Positions 20,753 to 30,388 of a stretch of 64,000 nucleotides of DNA are shown here, in pieces. Numbering within the stretch: position 1 is the stretch's first letter; each line of letters starts with the position of its first letter. The translations under genes were made by a program, and so were the position numbers. The stretch lies in assembly GCF_010681825.2 (NCBI RefSeq), contig NZ_CP066776.1, positions 3,432,489 through 3,496,488 of the forward strand. Reading direction: 5' to 3'. This DNA is from Sulfuriroseicoccus oceanibius (GTDB taxonomy: Bacteria; Verrucomicrobiota; Verrucomicrobiia; Verrucomicrobiales; SLCJ01). Under the pieces are notes generated by a model. It saw only the letters and a program-made list of their open reading frames with translations, was not told where the DNA came from and did no database searches.

Positions 20753-21658
20753 TCACTTGTCGCCCGAGGCGTCCACTGGTTCGCCCCGGTCCCTCAACAC
20801 AGTGATCAACTCGGCGGCAGCCAGCGACATCTCAGCCCCCTTCTTTCGCACGATCCCAATCGGCAACCAGAAGTCAGCCGAGCTCAACTCAACCACACTC
20901 AGCGAGAGCTCCTGCGCTTCGTCGTGTATAGAGCTCTCAGGCAAGAAGCCCACCACGCCCTCAATCGCGATTGCTCGCTTGGCCGCATCCGGGTTCCGCA
21001 CTTGAATGACGATATCCAAATCGACATTCGCTTTCTTCAAGATCTCCTCCAGCACGACACTTGAGACGCGGTCGGCCGCGTACCAGACGAAGCGCTCGCC
21101 CCTCAGGTCACGGACATTCACTACGCCATGCCGAGCCAAGCGATGAGTCTTCGGGCAAACCAACACCAGCTTCTCGTGCCACACGGTCTCTACCGTGAAG
21201 CCTTCACGTTTTTCCGGATAAGGAACCAAGGCAAAATCCACCTGATCCTCCGCCACCGCTTCGTAGCCGTGTTCCCACGCCAGATAGCTGGTCTTTACCA
21301 CAAGAGAAGGGTACTTCTCAGCGAAACCAGCCCGCACTTCAGCCAAGTCGTAGAGGCCAATATTCGGCACGGTCGCAACACGCACTTCCCCTCGCGGCAC
21401 ACCACTCGCCTTCAGCAGGCGCTCAGGGATCTCGCCATAAGCGTCTAAAATTCGTTCCGCAGACTTCAAAAACACCCTGCCCTCATCCGTCAACGAAACC
21501 GGCTTCCCCCGATCAATCAACTGCACGCCAAAATGCTTCTCCAACCCACGCATCTTCTGGCTCACCGCGCTCTGGGTCAGCAAATTGCGCTCGGCTGCAG
21601 CAGAAAAGCTTCCGGTGGCCGCGATATCGCAAAATACTTTTAACGTCTCAATGTGCAT
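20753..21658 (-). CDS. LysR-family transcriptional regulator
   Basis: 301 residues, the usual LysR length. The N-terminal winged HTH is clear: LKVFCDIAATGSFSAAAERN, then LTQSAVSQKMRGLEKHFGVQ and LIDRGKPVSLTDEGRVFLK. The C-terminal half is the substrate-binding co-inducer domain (EVRVATVPNIGLYDLAEV and later). The inducer and targets are unknown; no obvious metabolic partner gene is divergent from it, since the upstream neighbour is a sulfotransferase-like gene on the same strand 170 bases away. CysB-like sulfur control is possible but not supported by specific residues. Confidence 0.92.
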   Translation of the reverse strand: MHIETLKVFCDIAATGSFSAAAERNLLTQSAVSQKMRGLEKHFGVQLIDRGKPVSLTDEGRVFLKSAERILDAYGEIPERLLKASGVPRGEVRVATVPNIGLYDLAEVRAGFAEKYPSLVVKTSYLAWEHGYEAVAEDQVDFALVPYPEKREGFTVETVWHEKLVLVCPKTHRLARHGVVNVRDLRGERFVWYAADRVSSVVLEEILKKANVDLDIVIQVRNPDAAKRAIAIEGVVGFLPESSIHDEAQELSLSVVELSSADFWLPIGIVRKKGAEMSLAAAELITVLRDRGEPVDASGDK

Positions 21659-21827
21659 AACGAGAAAAACTCAGAGACTCAGTCTCGATAGTGATGACCC
21701 ATAGCCCGAAGAACGCCCCTGTTCCACCTTTTGGACTCAACGAAGTTATGAAACCGCCGAATTACCACCCTGAGAGGCACCTATTCATTACCGGCTGCAG
21801 AAAAATTGCCCCTCACCCTCGCCAGCC

Positions 21828-22856
21828 TCAGTAAAAGACACCTGCATTCGCTGCGTGGCAGCGCTCGGCGAGCGACACGGCAAACACCAACAACTCCTCG
21901 TAACACAGTCGGTAGACTTCCGGTATCCCCCCCGGATCCAAAACCCAGGAGAGGTTGCAATCGGAAGCCGATCCCAACACATCATCTTCATTCCACCACG
22001 AATCGCCAGTCCGACGAAGCCCCCCATTCTGAATAAACGCCAGACGTTCACCGGGCGTAAACATAGAAAAACGAATCGCCGCTACATCCGGCCACTGATT
22101 CGCTAGCCGTTCCTGGATAGGGTTGACTACATTCAGGATGAAGAGCCACATCTGACGGACCGCCACCTGCCGATCCTTCAATCGACGCGTAAGCTCCGCT
22201 ACTACCGCGAGAGTCATGGCCGAGGGGGAAACATTCGCCTCACGAATCGACCGCGGCATCTCACTCTCCGCGCACGGAGCGTCCACACCCAGCGCCTGCC
22301 ACCAAGCCGCCCAAAGAGAGCCCTCCCGCCATCGTTTGCGATCATAAGGAAGAATCCTTACCAGATCCTCTCCCAGCACATCCTGCCACGGCTGCAACAT
22401 ATCGGAAAACAACTCTCCCCCGCCAACCCGATTCATCATCGGCTTCCTGGCGTCCCGGGCATCCTTGCCGGATTTCACCAATTGCGAAAAAACCGCTTCC
22501 ACATATTGATCCGGTCGTCTCAGCCAAGCGAGCACCTCAAGGTCAATATCGGCTCCGCGGAAAACCGAAAACAAATCCTCCACCTCGGCACGGTTCAATT
22601 TCGACATTCCTTCCGCTGAGACCACCACCAAATCGCTCTCGGAGGCAAGCACCTCACGCCTCATATCAACCGCAGCCGACAAATCGCCGAACATTTGCAA
22701 TTCCTGAACCAAACGATGGTGCGCACTTCCGTCCCTGCCAGCTCGCGCATAATGAACCGGACACCGCCCCTCACGCGCCAGATACTCCATCCATGACTGA
22801 ATCGCGCTGGTACCCGTCTTGTGCACCCCGATATGTAAGATCAGCCGCTTACTCAT
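21828..22856 (-). CDS. Sulfotransferase-like protein
   Basis: 342 residues. The N-terminus LILHIGVHKTGTSAIQSWME is the 5'-phosphosulfate-binding loop of PAPS-dependent sulfotransferases, and VVVSAEGMSKL is a candidate 3'-phosphate segment. Such enzymes sulfate surface glycans or other metabolites in the cytoplasm. The gene lies 12 bases downstream of the next sulfotransferase-like gene on the same strand and is probably co-transcribed with it. The acceptor is unknown. Confidence 0.8.
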   Translation of the reverse strand: MSKRLILHIGVHKTGTSAIQSWMEYLAREGRCPVHYARAGRDGSAHHRLVQELQMFGDLSAAVDMRREVLASESDLVVVSAEGMSKLNRAEVEDLFSVFRGADIDLEVLAWLRRPDQYVEAVFSQLVKSGKDARDARKPMMNRVGGGELFSDMLQPWQDVLGEDLVRILPYDRKRWREGSLWAAWWQALGVDAPCAESEMPRSIREANVSPSAMTLAVVAELTRRLKDRQVAVRQMWLFILNVVNPIQERLANQWPDVAAIRFSMFTPGERLAFIQNGGLRRTGDSWWNEDDVLGSASDCNLSWVLDPGGIPEVYRLCYEELLVFAVSLAERCHAANAGVFY

Positions 22857-22868
22857 AGCCCCGGATAA

Positions 22869-24128
22869 TTATCGCCCAGCCGGAACTTCGGAGTCCACGC
22901 TCCACTTCCGCTTGAACCCATTCAACTGGTCCTCGGAATACAAGTGGCGAAGGATCGGCGCCTCATACAGATCATCCAACAGGCGGCCAGACAATTTGTA
23001 ATTCTTCACCGCCTCCCTGTACTCCGCCGCATCGGCACGCGACTCCCCATCATTTGCCTTCACCACATTAAAGGCATCTGGCGTGACATGATAAAACTCA
23101 GCCAAGGTTTGATCCAACCGCCCAAACGACTCGGTAGTCAGCACCAACAACCGGATGCGGTCGGTTTCAAAAACCCCATACCCCTTGTCATGATCAATGC
23201 GCACATCCTCCAAACTGATCCCATAGAGCAACTCCAGCTCATGATGCGCCCAGTTCTGCATCCACTTCAGATGTTCTTCCGGATGAAATGGATACTCACC
23301 CGCTAGCGGAACCTGTAGCCCCCTTCCCCTGGCCTGCATCACTTCTGCGGCATCTTTCGGCCCACCGCGCGACTTCACATAGTAACGGAAGCTCAAAGCA
23401 GCGGCCACTGGATCCCGGAACGCACAAATCACATTCAACTTGTGCTCAGGAACCGGCAAGGCCTCGTAACCGGGCCAATCTTTCAGATATCCCAATCCAC
23501 CGAGAAACTCGCGCGTTGCCAGTGCCCGCTGGTACTGATGCTCCGCATCCTTCCTAGCAGCCTCGCTGAAGGCAACCTCACACTTGCGTTTCAAATCCTC
23601 CATCGCAGCCACAGAGTAGAAATGAGCACTCATCGCGGCGTCCACCACCTCCTTGGAGGCCCACAACGTCGCCAACAGCGAGCTGTTCCCCGTTTTTTGA
23701 ATGGCGTGGACCATATGAAGATTCCGCTCCGGAGCACTCTTCATCCCTTCGCTAGCCAACAACACTTCAGCATCAGGCGCTGGTGGCGCTTCGTCCGCCA
23801 CTGGCTGGACAACCTGCCCCCCCCGCGCGGCCAACTGCGCCTCCAATTCACCAATTCGACGATCCAGATGCTCACCGGCATGGGTGAGCTGGTCCGCCAG
23901 AGCCCGGTGCACTCCCTGCAAACCGCTCGCCTCATCAGTTCGTTTCCTCTTAGCAACCTTGGCCTCAACACCTTCGATCTGGGAACGCATGCGCTTTTGC
24001 CGTTGCATCAGCTTCTCCAAAACCCTCTCATGTTGACGGATCCGCCCGCGCACACTGAGCACAAGCAAGATCAACGCCCCCAGCATCGCAAATTGGAGCG
24101 CCCATAAAATCATTTGCACGGTATCCAT
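22869..24128 (-). CDS. Membrane-anchored, coiled-coil, sulfotransferase/capsule-synthesis-like protein
   Basis: 419 residues from the ATG at 24128 (a GTG at 24137 is possible). Three parts are seen: a transmembrane helix near the N-terminus (ILWALQFAMLGALILLVLSV), a coiled coil (about 25-110), and a C-terminal domain with HMVHAIQKTGNSSLLATLWA and NVICAFRDPVAAALSFRYYV. The last two match the phosphate-binding loop and the R-D-P segment of a putative capsular polysaccharide synthesis family related to sulfotransferases. It is divergent from the GT4 gene (63 bases apart) and upstream of the other sulfotransferase-like gene. A role in surface polysaccharide modification is inferred. Confidence 0.72.
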   Translation of the reverse strand: MDTVQMILWALQFAMLGALILLVLSVRGRIRQHERVLEKLMQRQKRMRSQIEGVEAKVAKRKRTDEASGLQGVHRALADQLTHAGEHLDRRIGELEAQLAARGGQVVQPVADEAPPAPDAEVLLASEGMKSAPERNLHMVHAIQKTGNSSLLATLWASKEVVDAAMSAHFYSVAAMEDLKRKCEVAFSEAARKDAEHQYQRALATREFLGGLGYLKDWPGYEALPVPEHKLNVICAFRDPVAAALSFRYYVKSRGGPKDAAEVMQARGRGLQVPLAGEYPFHPEEHLKWMQNWAHHELELLYGISLEDVRIDHDKGYGVFETDRIRLLVLTTESFGRLDQTLAEFYHVTPDAFNVVKANDGESRADAAEYREAVKNYKLSGRLLDDLYEAPILRHLYSEDQLNGFKRKWSVDSEVPAGR

Positions 24129-24191
24129 TCCGCGCACATCGAACGCCGTTCACCCCCTCCCTGTCAAACACCATCCCCCGACAATCTTCCC

Positions 24192-26282
24192 ATGCGCGTC
24201 CTGATCACTGTTCATCAGTTCTTCCCCGAATTCACACTCGGCACTGAACGCTATACGCTGGCTCTTGCCAAAGGACTTCAAGCCATGGGTGATGACGTCA
24301 CGGTTCTGACTGTCGACCTCACTCCGAGCCCGGAATCCATGGGCCACCCCATCAGAGAATATCATTGGGACGGCATCCGGGTGCTCGCCGTGGATTCATC
24401 CACATCCCCAATCCGCAAACTACAGGACTACCACACCCGCCCGGATCGCCTCGAGTTATACAAGGACGTACTGTTTGATTACCAACCCGATATTGTTCAC
24501 TGCTGCCACCTGCTCCACCTCGGGGTGGACTTTCTCACCGCGTGTGACGACTTGAACATCCCGGTCACGGCAACGCTGACCGATCTCTGGGGCATTTGCT
24601 GGGCCGGCCAAATGGTCAAACCATGTGACAACCAACTGTGCAGCGGCCCCGGCAAGAATGCCATCCACTGCGCCGCCGACTTCCTGCAGGTCAAGAAAGC
24701 CACAGGAAATTTCTCCTCTTCTCTTGAGAAGCACCTCAGCAGCCTTCCCTCCGGCCCGCTTCAGCGATCCGCAATCCGGGCAGCCTCGAGCCTCCCACGC
24801 TCGATCCGCGACCAGTGGATCCCTGACCTCGCCAGCATCCGAAAACGCAACGGAACCATGGCGGAAGCCTTTTCCAGTTTCCGTGAGGTCTGGTACCCAA
24901 GCCGCTTCCTGCAAGAGTCGTGCGAGGAATTCGGGCTCATCGAACCAGGATTGGGCAAACTCCTCACCTACGGCATCCGCATCCCAAACGCAGAAGAAAA
25001 GCAGGCGTTGCAATCCCTGCCGAACCGAGAAGGGCCTGCATTTGCCTTCATCGGCCAGATGGCGAGGCACAAAGGTCTCGATTTGCTGATTGATGCTTTT
25101 GCGGCAGCCAAGATTCCTGGAGCGACCTTGTCGATTCACGGGAAGCCTAACCCAGGCGACCCTCACGCATCGGCAATCCTCGACCAAATCAAGCATACTC
25201 CCGGCGTTACATACTGCGGATCCTTCAACGGCGATGACATTTACACCGTCCTACGTGACGTCGATGCGGTGGTCGTGCCGTCGATCTGGCATGAAAATGC
25301 ACCGCTGGTCATGCTTGAAGCGCTGTCGGCAGGTCGGCCGGTGCTCACCTCCCGCGCCAGGGGCATGGTAGACTTCGTCGAGCACGGCCGCACGGGCTTG
25401 ATCTTCGACATGAACTCAACCCTGGCCATCCGCGAGGCATTGGTCGAGTTCGCGTCCAATCAGGATAAAATCCAACAACACTGCCTGAAGAACCCAGGCT
25501 ACCAATTCACACCGGCCGATCACGCCGCGGCACTACGCGAAGGCCTGACCCGCCATGCTCTGCCAGCCAACCGAGCCCCGATGCGCCGAGGATGCCCGCC
25601 GTTGGCTCGGTTCCTGACCATGCGCGGGGTGGAGACCCCACTCTTCTCCAAAAGCGTGGCGGAGTTTGCGCTAAAAGCCGGCCAAGCCGGAGCAAAAGGA
25701 TGCGAGGTCCGCATCCCGGCATCGCCCTGCCTGAACCGCGAAAGCTGGGATGCTGCATTTTCCATCCCAAAGCCCCCCTCAGCCAAGTCCACGCCTGCAC
25801 CGACCAGCAATGCGCTGGGCTCTACATTCCCCACGTTGGAGCGCAGCAAACTGCTCTTGCGTCCCCAGCAAAAGCCCTACGCCAGCCTTTGGGGGAAAGG
25901 CACGGTTACCATGCAATGGCACAAGCTTCAGCAGATCGACACGTGCACCACAATCCGCCTCTGCGCCCGCCCGAAGAACGGAACCGCCTCAAAACTTAAA
26001 ATCACCGGAACCCAAGAGACTGCCGGAGATGAATCCTCCATCGAACTCGTCCACAACTGGAACTGGTCAAGCAAACACTGGACCGAGATCGAGCTCGATC
26101 TGGAGGCACTGCGCAAGCACCTGACAACGATCTCCCGCATCGAATGGATCCCAATGAACGAAAAAGCCGAATGGAAGTTGGATGTGGCGGGCTTTGATCT
26201 ACTCCACCCTCCGCTGCATCCTCGGGCTCACCACGATCCGCCCATTGCGCCTGCGGAAGCCCGATCCAGCGCCGCCAGCTAA
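24192..26282 (+). CDS. GT4 glycosyltransferase with C-terminal extension
   Basis: 696 residues from the ATG at 24192 (MRVLITVHQFFPEF); an earlier in-frame start at 24114 would overlap the divergent gene. The first 450 residues are a two-Rossmann GT-B enzyme: LGTERYTLALAKGLQAMGDD, then FIGQMARHKGLDLLIDAF near residue 285 and VPSIWHENAPLVMLEALSAG near residue 360 with the E..E motif of GT4. A cysteine-rich insert near DNQLCSGPGKNAIHC is unusual. The last 200 residues are a separate, probably beta-sandwich part. Donor and acceptor are unknown; the neighbours suggest surface polysaccharide synthesis. Confidence 0.88.
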   Translation: MRVLITVHQFFPEFTLGTERYTLALAKGLQAMGDDVTVLTVDLTPSPESMGHPIREYHWDGIRVLAVDSSTSPIRKLQDYHTRPDRLELYKDVLFDYQPDIVHCCHLLHLGVDFLTACDDLNIPVTATLTDLWGICWAGQMVKPCDNQLCSGPGKNAIHCAADFLQVKKATGNFSSSLEKHLSSLPSGPLQRSAIRAASSLPRSIRDQWIPDLASIRKRNGTMAEAFSSFREVWYPSRFLQESCEEFGLIEPGLGKLLTYGIRIPNAEEKQALQSLPNREGPAFAFIGQMARHKGLDLLIDAFAAAKIPGATLSIHGKPNPGDPHASAILDQIKHTPGVTYCGSFNGDDIYTVLRDVDAVVVPSIWHENAPLVMLEALSAGRPVLTSRARGMVDFVEHGRTGLIFDMNSTLAIREALVEFASNQDKIQQHCLKNPGYQFTPADHAAALREGLTRHALPANRAPMRRGCPPLARFLTMRGVETPLFSKSVAEFALKAGQAGAKGCEVRIPASPCLNRESWDAAFSIPKPPSAKSTPAPTSNALGSTFPTLERSKLLLRPQQKPYASLWGKGTVTMQWHKLQQIDTCTTIRLCARPKNGTASKLKITGTQETAGDESSIELVHNWNWSSKHWTEIELDLEALRKHLTTISRIEWIPMNEKAEWKLDVAGFDLLHPPLHPRAHHDPPIAPAEARSSAAS

Positions 26283-26576
26283 CTCACCGCCGCAGCGCAC
26301 CCAAAGATCCCGCAATCCTCTCTATTCCAGCCGATTGCACCCGCGGATAATCCACGAAGGTATCCCTTGCAAGATTGACAAATCGCCACGACATATAGAG
26401 GCAATCCACCCCGCAAAACAAGGTGCGCGGCCCCAATGGCCGCTCAGAAATGACCCATCAGGGGAATCGGATTGCAGCCCGGCTTGCCCATTCATCCCGC
26501 CACCACCACGGTAGGCAGATGCGCGGCCATCACGGTTTCCTCCTGAAACCCACACCGGGCAACCCAGATAGTAGGA

Positions 26577-28301
26577 ATGAAAAGCGTAATCAAATTCATC
26601 GGCAAAATCCTCGGCAAAGAGGAAGGCGCATCCGCCCCTGCCGACAAGCAAACCAAACCAGCCGCCCCAGAAACCAAAACGAAAAGCGGCAACCCTGGCG
26701 ACTGGTCGCCAAGCGACGGACCGGCACCGAAGAAGCGTCCGGCAAAGAAGAAGCGCAGCGGCAACCGCCCACGCAACGAGTCCGGCGAAGTACGCCGCGA
26801 GTCCCAGTCCCGCAGGCGCAAGCCACAGGGCGAAAAGCCTGCAGATGGAGGATCCAAGGACGACAAGCCTCGCAGCGAGTCGCCTAAGAGCGGATCCGAC
26901 GAACGCAAACCACGCCGCCGCTCCGAAGGTGGCGACCGCCGCCGTGGCGGACGCTCCGGTGGGGGCCGTGGACGCGAGCGCAAGGAAGAGAAGGAACTCA
27001 CCTTCGCTCCAGACGCTCCAAACCCACCACACTGGGAGATCGCCGATGCCTCGGCCGTCGAACTCGGCGAAGACAATCAATTCTCCGCTCTCGGTCTGTC
27101 CGACGAAGTCGCCAAAGCGGTGACCGCCATGGGCTACGTCAGCCCAACCGAGATCCAGGCAAAATCGATTCCAATCGTGCTCGCCGGCAAGGACATCATC
27201 GGCGCATCCCAAACAGGTACCGGTAAAACGGCTGCCTTCATGTTGCCGATCATCGACAAGCTCAAGTCCCACGGCAAGCTGCGCTGCCTCGTACTCGAGC
27301 CGACCCGCGAACTCGCTGCCCAGGTCGAAGACGCGATCGTCAATTTCGGTAAATTCACCGACATCCGCGAACTCGTCGTCCACGGTGGCGTCGGTTACGG
27401 TAAGCAGAATGAATTCCTCAAGCGCGGCGTCGACATCGTCGTCGCCACCCCGGGCCGCCTGCTCGACCACATGAACTCGGGCACCATCTCGCTCGACGAG
27501 ATCGACTACCTCGTGCTCGACGAAGTCGACCGCATGCTCGACATGGGCTTCCTTCCGGACGTCCGCCGCATCGTCGAAAAATGCTCGAAGGACCGCCAGA
27601 CGCTCTTCTTCTCGGCTACCATGCCGCCGCAGATTGAAAGCCTCGCGTCGTTCGCGCTCAAAGAGCCTGAAAAAGTCGAGGTCGGCCGCCGTTTCTCGCC
27701 AGCCGACACCGTGGCGCACGCCTTCTACCCAGTCGCCGACGAGCAGCGCAACGAGCTGATCCTCGCGATGCTCAAGAAGACGGACTTCCACTCGGTGATG
27801 ATCTTCACCCGCACCAAGGCCGAGGCCGACCGCATCTTCGACATGATCGAACGCGACGGCAACCACAAGGCCACCGTGATGCACTCGGACATCCGCCAGT
27901 CCCAGCGCACCCAGGCACTGCAGGGCTTCCGTGAAGGTAAGTTTGAGATCATCGTCGCCACCGACGTCGCCGCCCGCGGCATCGACGTTTCCGACGTCTC
28001 CCACGTGATCAACTACCGCGTGCCAGAGAACCCGGAAGACTACGTCCACCGTATCGGACGTACCGGCCGCGCCAACAAGACCGGCGATGCTTTCACCCTC
28101 CTCAGCGGTGACGAACTCGAGTACGCGGAGGCGGTTGAGCGCTTCATCGGCTCGAAGGTCGAGCGCAAGAAACTCGAAGACTTCAACTACCTCTACACGG
28201 CCATGCTCGACGACGATGTCCCGAGCGATCCGGACGCGTTGAAGAAAGCACTCGGACGCAACCGCCGCCGCGGTGGTGGTGGCCGCCGTCGCCGTAGATA
28301 A
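26577..28301 (+). CDS. DEAD-box RNA helicase (RhlE-like) with basic N-terminal tail
   Basis: 574 residues. Residues about 15-150 form a disordered Lys/Arg/Ser/Gly-rich tail, and the C-terminus ends in an Arg/Gly-rich RNA-binding tip. The helicase core is complete: Q motif (PTEIQAKSIP), motif I ASQTGTGKTAAF, PTRELAAQ, motif II, motif III FFSATMP, and motif VI HRIGRTGRANKTGDA. Motif II reads DEVD, not DEAD. Such enzymes unwind RNA in ribosome assembly and RNA decay. A minus-strand frame of similar length across the same bases is a shadow of the strongly biased codons. Confidence 0.95.
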   Translation: MKSVIKFIGKILGKEEGASAPADKQTKPAAPETKTKSGNPGDWSPSDGPAPKKRPAKKKRSGNRPRNESGEVRRESQSRRRKPQGEKPADGGSKDDKPRSESPKSGSDERKPRRRSEGGDRRRGGRSGGGRGRERKEEKELTFAPDAPNPPHWEIADASAVELGEDNQFSALGLSDEVAKAVTAMGYVSPTEIQAKSIPIVLAGKDIIGASQTGTGKTAAFMLPIIDKLKSHGKLRCLVLEPTRELAAQVEDAIVNFGKFTDIRELVVHGGVGYGKQNEFLKRGVDIVVATPGRLLDHMNSGTISLDEIDYLVLDEVDRMLDMGFLPDVRRIVEKCSKDRQTLFFSATMPPQIESLASFALKEPEKVEVGRRFSPADTVAHAFYPVADEQRNELILAMLKKTDFHSVMIFTRTKAEADRIFDMIERDGNHKATVMHSDIRQSQRTQALQGFREGKFEIIVATDVAARGIDVSDVSHVINYRVPENPEDYVHRIGRTGRANKTGDAFTLLSGDELEYAEAVERFIGSKVERKKLEDFNYLYTAMLDDDVPSDPDALKKALGRNRRRGGGGRRRRR

Positions 28302-28445
28302 CCGGATGCTGAGAAAGTTACAGAATTAGTTCGACTAGCCCATAGCTTTCGTACAGCCTTTCTGTAGCTGAAACGGACACCTGCTTGAGCACACCCCTCG
28401 CAGGGTCCCGCAGCACAAATTGCAACCCCGCCCCGTATTCCTGGC

Positions 28446-28961
28446 ATGAGCCGCCGCATATTAGCGATCGACCCAGCCATCAGGAATACGGGGTTTGCTG
28501 TTTTAGAACAGCGTGACGGGCAGCGCACCCCGACTCCGCTCGCGTACGGGACCATCAAAAACAAGGCGTCGCTACGCCAGTCCGCCTGCCTGCTGGCAAT
28601 CACCGAACACCTGCGGGAGGTGATCCGTACACACCAACCCAACGAATGCGCGGTGGAAGGGATTATCTACGTACAATCCCACCGCACCGCCATTACCATG
28701 GGGGCCGCGCGCGCCGCCGCGTTGATCGCCGCCGCCGAAGCCGGCCTGGAAATCCGCGAATATGCCCCAAAAAGGGTCAAACAATCGGTAGTGGGCCGTG
28801 GCGCTGCAGACAAAGATCAGGTCGCATTCATGGTGCGCGCACTCCTCGGCTTGCGCGAAACACCGGACCACGATGCCGCCGACGCCTTGGCCATCGGCCT
28901 CACCCACCTCACCGAAAGCAGCTCCCCTGCCGCGAAACTCAACCCACCCGCCTCCATTTAA
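28446..28961 (+). CDS. ruvC: Crossover junction endodeoxyribonuclease RuvC
   Basis: 171 residues, the family's usual size. It resolves Holliday junctions as a dimer with RuvAB. The four acidic ligands are placed as expected: Asp in ILAIDPAIRNTG, Glu in CAVEGIIYVQ, and the DHDAADALAIGLTH pair near the C-terminus. The substrate-recognition segment TAITMGAARAAALIAAAE is typical. ruvA and ruvB are not in the window. The PAP2 gene starts 4 bases after the stop codon. Confidence 0.95.
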   Translation: MSRRILAIDPAIRNTGFAVLEQRDGQRTPTPLAYGTIKNKASLRQSACLLAITEHLREVIRTHQPNECAVEGIIYVQSHRTAITMGAARAAALIAAAEAGLEIREYAPKRVKQSVVGRGAADKDQVAFMVRALLGLRETPDHDAADALAIGLTHLTESSSPAAKLNPPASI

Positions 28962-28965
28962 TTTC

Positions 28966-30273
28966 ATGCCGCGCCCCCACTTCGTTGTCCGCGACATCCT
29001 GCCCGCTTTGGCCCTTTTGCTCATCGGCACCATCCTTTTCCGCATTTTCAACTGGGACCTCCCAGTAGCTCTGTGGGCTCAGGACGACCAGGGAGGCTGG
29101 TCGCGCGGAGACACCGGAATCTGGCGCGTTCTCTACGTCGTCGGCACCTGGCCCGCCTTGCTTTCCGGCGTCGCCGCGATTTTGATCCTACTCGTCGGAT
29201 TGCGCCGCCCTGCCGCCGCGCGCTTCCGCAAGCCCGCAGGCTATCTTTTGCTGGTGCTGCTGGTGGGCCCGCTCATTATCGCCAACGCGATCCTCAAAGA
29301 TCACTGGGGCCGCCCACGCCCGAGGGACACAGCCCCGCTCGGAGGTGAGTACGCATTCGAAGAAGTGCTCACCATGGATCTCTCCAGCCCGGGCAAATCC
29401 TTCCCCTGCGGCCATGCCACCATGGGGTTCTTCTTTTTCGCCTTTTACTTTCTCCTGCGCAGCCGACGCCCGAGACTGGCAAAGGGCTTCCTCGTCGCCG
29501 GCCTCGGCTATGGCTCGATCATCGGCATGGCGCGCCTCCTGCAGGGCGGCCACTTTGCCAGTGACACACTGTGGGCAGCCGGAGTGCTTTGGTTCACTTG
29601 CGCCTTCCTTGCGCGCTGGATGAAAATCGACCAACCGCTCCCCGCAGTCGCATCCGAGCAATTCAAGCCCGTCTCGTGGCCTAAGTTGTCGCTTTTCTGC
29701 CTCGCGCTCCCCGCCATCATCTTCTTCGGCTTGCTTGCCTCCCCGATCAGCAGCAACCAAACGTTCGAACTCGAGACAGCAGACCAGTCCGCACCGGTCA
29801 AGCTGATGGTCAAATCTCCCACAGCTACCCTCCACCTGCTTCCGGGCGACACCTTTGCCGCCACCGCCACCAGCCATGGCCACGGCCTCCCTGGCTCGGG
29901 CATCAAGTCCGTCTGGAACGAAGAACAAAAAGACGACGGCCGTATCGTCGCCGAACTCAAACAACGCGAGTCCGGCCTCACCAGCGAACTGCAACAGACC
30001 ATCCGCGCTACATTCGCTCCGCAACGCCTGCAAGAGCTCAGCGTAGAACTCGACACCGGCAAAGCCACGCTCACCATTCCCGAACAAAACGACGATCTGC
30101 TCGACCCGCCTGTCACCGTCCGCTTCGAAGCACCCGCCGACGTGGCAATCGAGATCATCTCTACTTCCGAGGAACTCTTCTTCATCGAAGACACCTCAGG
30201 CACGCCAATTCACGGCACCAAAGACGCACCATGGCATGTCATCGTGCCGACGGGCGCCTCTGTGAAATACTGA
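28966..30273 (+). CDS. PAP2-family membrane phosphatase
   Basis: 435 residues from the ATG at 28966, four bases after ruvC. It has several membrane segments and the three PAP2 motifs in order: KDHWGRPRPRD, SFPCGHATMGF and ARLLQGGHFASD (the catalytic His/Asp set). Family members remove phosphate from undecaprenyl-pyrophosphate or lipid A. A final 170-residue part without membrane segments follows and looks periplasmic. The substrate is not known; a lipid A phosphatase role is one possibility. Confidence 0.88.
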   Translation: MPRPHFVVRDILPALALLLIGTILFRIFNWDLPVALWAQDDQGGWSRGDTGIWRVLYVVGTWPALLSGVAAILILLVGLRRPAAARFRKPAGYLLLVLLVGPLIIANAILKDHWGRPRPRDTAPLGGEYAFEEVLTMDLSSPGKSFPCGHATMGFFFFAFYFLLRSRRPRLAKGFLVAGLGYGSIIGMARLLQGGHFASDTLWAAGVLWFTCAFLARWMKIDQPLPAVASEQFKPVSWPKLSLFCLALPAIIFFGLLASPISSNQTFELETADQSAPVKLMVKSPTATLHLLPGDTFAATATSHGHGLPGSGIKSVWNEEQKDDGRIVAELKQRESGLTSELQQTIRATFAPQRLQELSVELDTGKATLTIPEQNDDLLDPPVTVRFEAPADVAIEIISTSEELFFIEDTSGTPIHGTKDAPWHVIVPTGASVKY

Positions 30274-30388
30274 GCGCCCCATCCTCTGGCCGTTCGCCTG
30301 TCTCCCATCCAAGAACCCGCGCGGAGCCATCACCTGCACCGTATTTGCGATTGATTCGAAGGCGTGCCGTGTCTAGTGAGTGAGCGTG

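Noticed and set aside
26322..28049. 575-codon minus-strand open frame across the DEAD-box helicase
   Set aside because: It is a shadow of biased codon use in the plus-strand helicase gene, which has complete family motifs; the minus frame translates to low-complexity sequence with no family match.
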